Assembly: GCA_938048755.1 (NCBI GenBank)
Contig: CALIUG010000009.1
Coordinates: 1 to 46,310 of the forward strand
Direction: 5' to 3'
Length of the DNA stretch: 46,310 bases
Source: an uncultured Alphaproteobacteria bacterium
GTDB lineage: Bacteria > Pseudomonadota > Alphaproteobacteria > SP197
Shown here: piece after piece, positions 44,753 through 46,310 of the stretch
How the letters are laid out: every line of letters starts with the position of its first letter
Numbering within the stretch: position 1 is the stretch's first letter
Notes under the pieces: model-generated
What the model was told of the DNA's origin: nothing
Database searches by the model: none
The model's input: only the letters and a program-made list of their open reading frames with translations
Position numbers and translations under genes: made by a program

Positions 44753-46060
44753 CTAGCCGGCAAGGGCAACGTTGCCGGGAGCGACCGGAAGATCGATGCC
44801 GCGATCCTCGCATTCGATCTGCATGCCGGAATTGCCCTTGAACTCGACGGTGCTGCCGACCAGAACAGTGCAGCCTCCCGTGTCGTTGCCGCCTGTGAAC
44901 TCCAGGGGCTGTGAGGGGAAGTAGACGACACCGGTCAGGGTCATGTCGCCGCCGCCATTGAACTTGCTGGACGTGCCGGTGGAATCGGGATCCTGGTAAA
45001 AGAGCATTCCGGTGTAATCGTCGCCAACCGAGTCACCATCAGGGTCGGCAGCCAGTTCCACGGCAGCATTGCCGTTGATGTCCACTTCTGCATCGTCGGT
45101 CAGGTAGAAGAAGACATCCTCGCCATAGGTGACTCCGCCGTTCACCACAAGGTCACCGCCATCAAGGATGTAGACGCCGGGTGCAAAGGTTGCGTTGCCT
45201 CCGGTGATCTTGATGCTGCCGCAATAGGTGCCGGGTTGAAGGGTCGTGTTGTCGCCATTCTTGATCTTGACCTGGGAGTTGTGGTCGCAGGCCCCTGGAA
45301 TGGGCTCTGGCGTACTGGCATAGGGATCCACGATCCTGCCGGCATTCTGTTTGATGCCATCGGTCGTGGTCAGCGAACCGCTACCGCCCAGTGCGACGCC
45401 CCCGACGGCCTGAACATTCTTTGCTTCAACCGTTGCGCTGCCGAAAACGTTCACCGAATCGACCGCGTTGGAATTGGTGGCAATACCGCAATTGAGCTCG
45501 ACATCGGGATTGCCACCCACCGTGATGGCGCCGCTGGCTGATTCGTCCAGAGCCAGAATGCAGAAACCGTCGGTTCCGGCGGTGAGCGTGGCAACCGCAT
45601 AGGCGTTGATCGTGACGTCGCCTTCCGTAAAGACCGATGAAAACAGAAGCGAAAGGTCGCGACTCATGATGACTTCCACCGCATCGGCGTTGCCGGTGAA
45701 ATCGCCAGCAAGCGGCGGAATGTTGACGACAATGGCGTCGCCCAGCGTGCCGTCATATCCGTTGGCCGTTGTGGCCTGTCCGGCGGCCTGTGTCGCGACG
45801 GCATTGTTGTTGCCTGCCAGTCGTTCATAGGCCCCGCTGAGTGCCGCGGCATCGGCGGCCGATTGCAGACCGCGTTTGGCATGGAACCAGAGGCCGACCT
45901 CGACACCCAGGCCGACAAAGCCGACGACAACGGGTAGCGACAGTGCCGTTACAATTGCGATGGCGCCGCCGGTCTCCTTGTGAAACCGTCTGATCGACGA
46001 AAAAATGCCCTTGATGGGTCCTGATTCAGACCCGCTTTCTGTCTTTCGCTGCGTCATCAT
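44753..46060 (-). CDS. TadG-like protein with beta-rich C-terminal domain
   Basis: 435 residues from ATG 46060 (ATGATG pair; AGGG eight bases upstream; an ATG at 46078 is also possible). Residues ~25-80 hold the TadG N-terminal motif: TGGAIAIVTALSLPVVVGFV and WFHAKRGLQSAADAAALSGA. The rest has Ala/Gly/Asn/Asp-rich beta-helix-like repeats (GNPDVELNCGIATNSNAVDS, FGSATVEAKNVQAVGGVALG) and lacks the VWA domain of full TadG, as often in alphaproteobacteria. Anchored in the inner membrane with an extracytoplasmic helix. It starts the tadG-tadE-tadE unit. Confidence 0.83.
   Translation of the reverse strand: MMTQRKTESGSESGPIKGIFSSIRRFHKETGGAIAIVTALSLPVVVGFVGLGVEVGLWFHAKRGLQSAADAAALSGAYERLAGNNNAVATQAAGQATTANGYDGTLGDAIVVNIPPLAGDFTGNADAVEVIMSRDLSLLFSSVFTEGDVTINAYAVATLTAGTDGFCILALDESASGAITVGGNPDVELNCGIATNSNAVDSVNVFGSATVEAKNVQAVGGVALGGSGSLTTTDGIKQNAGRIVDPYASTPEPIPGACDHNSQVKIKNGDNTTLQPGTYCGSIKITGGNATFAPGVYILDGGDLVVNGGVTYGEDVFFYLTDDAEVDINGNAAVELAADPDGDSVGDDYTGMLFYQDPDSTGTSSKFNGGGDMTLTGVVYFPSQPLEFTGGNDTGGCTVLVGSTVEFKGNSGMQIECEDRGIDLPVAPGNVALAG
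45060..45180. repeat. Direct repeat, internal copy (in tadG-like gene)
   Basis: 121 bases identical to 46190-46310, covering the codons for about GVYILDGGDLVVNGG to INGNAAV in the tadG-like gene. Confidence 0.95.
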
Positions 46061-46310
46061 AAGGACAGCCCTGTGCATTTGGTGCGTTCGACCCCCGCCA
46101 GAGCTGGAATTTCGTACGCTGTGCTGAGTCTTACTGTTAAGATTTTGTACGCAACGTCGCGAAGTGATGCGTGTCACAACGTTATTTGTACGGCAGCATT
46201 GCCGTTGATGTCCACTTCTGCATCGTCGGTCAGGTAGAAGAAGACATCCTCGCCATAGGTGACTCCGCCGTTCACCACAAGGTCACCGCCATCAAGGATG
46301 TAGACGCCGG
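46061..46310. other. Leader of the tadG-like gene and terminal repeat
   Basis: 46061-46189 is noncoding on the minus strand; it contains the inverted repeat TCTTA-CTGT-TAAGA (46129-46142), a possible regulatory dyad. 46190-46310 repeats 45060-45180 exactly. Promoter boxes are not clear. Confidence 0.6.
46190..46310. repeat. Direct repeat, terminal copy
   Basis: Exact copy of 45060-45180, same orientation, running to the last base of the window. On the minus strand the copied reading frame would continue out of the repeat as NAAV-QITL and then a stop, so it could be the tail of a truncated duplicate. Alternatively it is an assembly overlap. Confidence 0.95.

Noticed and set aside
45060-46310. 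Terminal repeat as part of a CRISPR or IS
   Set aside because: Only two copies, 1130 bases apart, with one inside a coding frame; no spacers, inverted ends or transposase.

Overview
The window is high-GC DNA (roughly 60-65% by eye) from an alphaproteobacterium. This is inferred from a sufR-B-C-D-S-U-T-A operon in the usual alphaproteobacterial arrangement, an aapJQMP general L-amino-acid ABC transporter, MeaB, RecX, and TadE/TadG pilus-type genes. Gene content and intergenic palindromes suggest a Rhodospirillales-like or related marine/soil lineage, but no rRNA or other marker here fixes the taxon. Most of the window is ordinary chromosomal housekeeping and transport DNA. I found no CRISPR array, tRNA, rRNA or prophage.

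Layout. 1-140: edge of an IS630-type insertion sequence, cut by the window start. 191-3179: nitroreductase, soluble lytic transglycosylase and SufA. 3343-9481: rest of the suf operon on the minus strand, led by an Rrf2 regulator with a repeated half-site upstream. 9591-11582: stand-alone hydantoinase A-type ATPase. 11868-14538 (plus): creatinase-like M24 protein, RecX, enoyl-CoA hydratase. 14649-16486 (minus): two overlapping paralogous EamA transporters. 16616-18412 (plus): Uup-type ABC-F protein. 18413-19432 (minus): one AT-rich, clearly foreign DUF2971 gene sitting exactly between two convergent stop codons. 19432-23440 (minus): DJ-1/PfpI protein and an oligopeptide-type ABC operon lacking ATPase genes. 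23671-25478: carbonic anhydrase and two small exported proteins. 25537-29704 (minus): aapJQMP. 29998-32783 (minus): MFS transporter and FAD monooxygenase, translationally coupled. 32917-33813 (plus): third EamA transporter. 33833-35935 (minus): large exported Sel1-repeat protein of unknown function. 36487-38900 (minus): GT1-like glycosyltransferase and an orphan ABC ATPase with eroded catalytic motifs. 38962-41562 (plus): MeaB, exported Sel1 protein, exported HEAT-repeat protein. 41606-43687 (minus): AsmA-like protein with a Gly/Asp repeat tail. 43858-46060 (minus): two TadE-like pseudopilins and a TadG-like protein. The last 121 bases exactly repeat an internal part of the tadG-like gene.

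How it fits together. The suf genes form one coupled unit that assembles Fe-S clusters (SufS/SufU sulfur supply, SufBCD scaffold, SufA/SufT delivery) under a probable [2Fe-2S] sensor. The aap operon imports amino acids, with a hairpin after aapJ that probably keeps the binding protein in excess. The strongest anomalies are the DUF2971 island (acquired gene without its own stop), the degenerate orphan ABC ATPase, the M24 protein with replaced metal ligands, the palindromic elements around 3.3, 11.7 and 14.6 kb, and the terminal repeat, which may be an assembly artefact. I did not find a convincing multi-gene system of a new kind.
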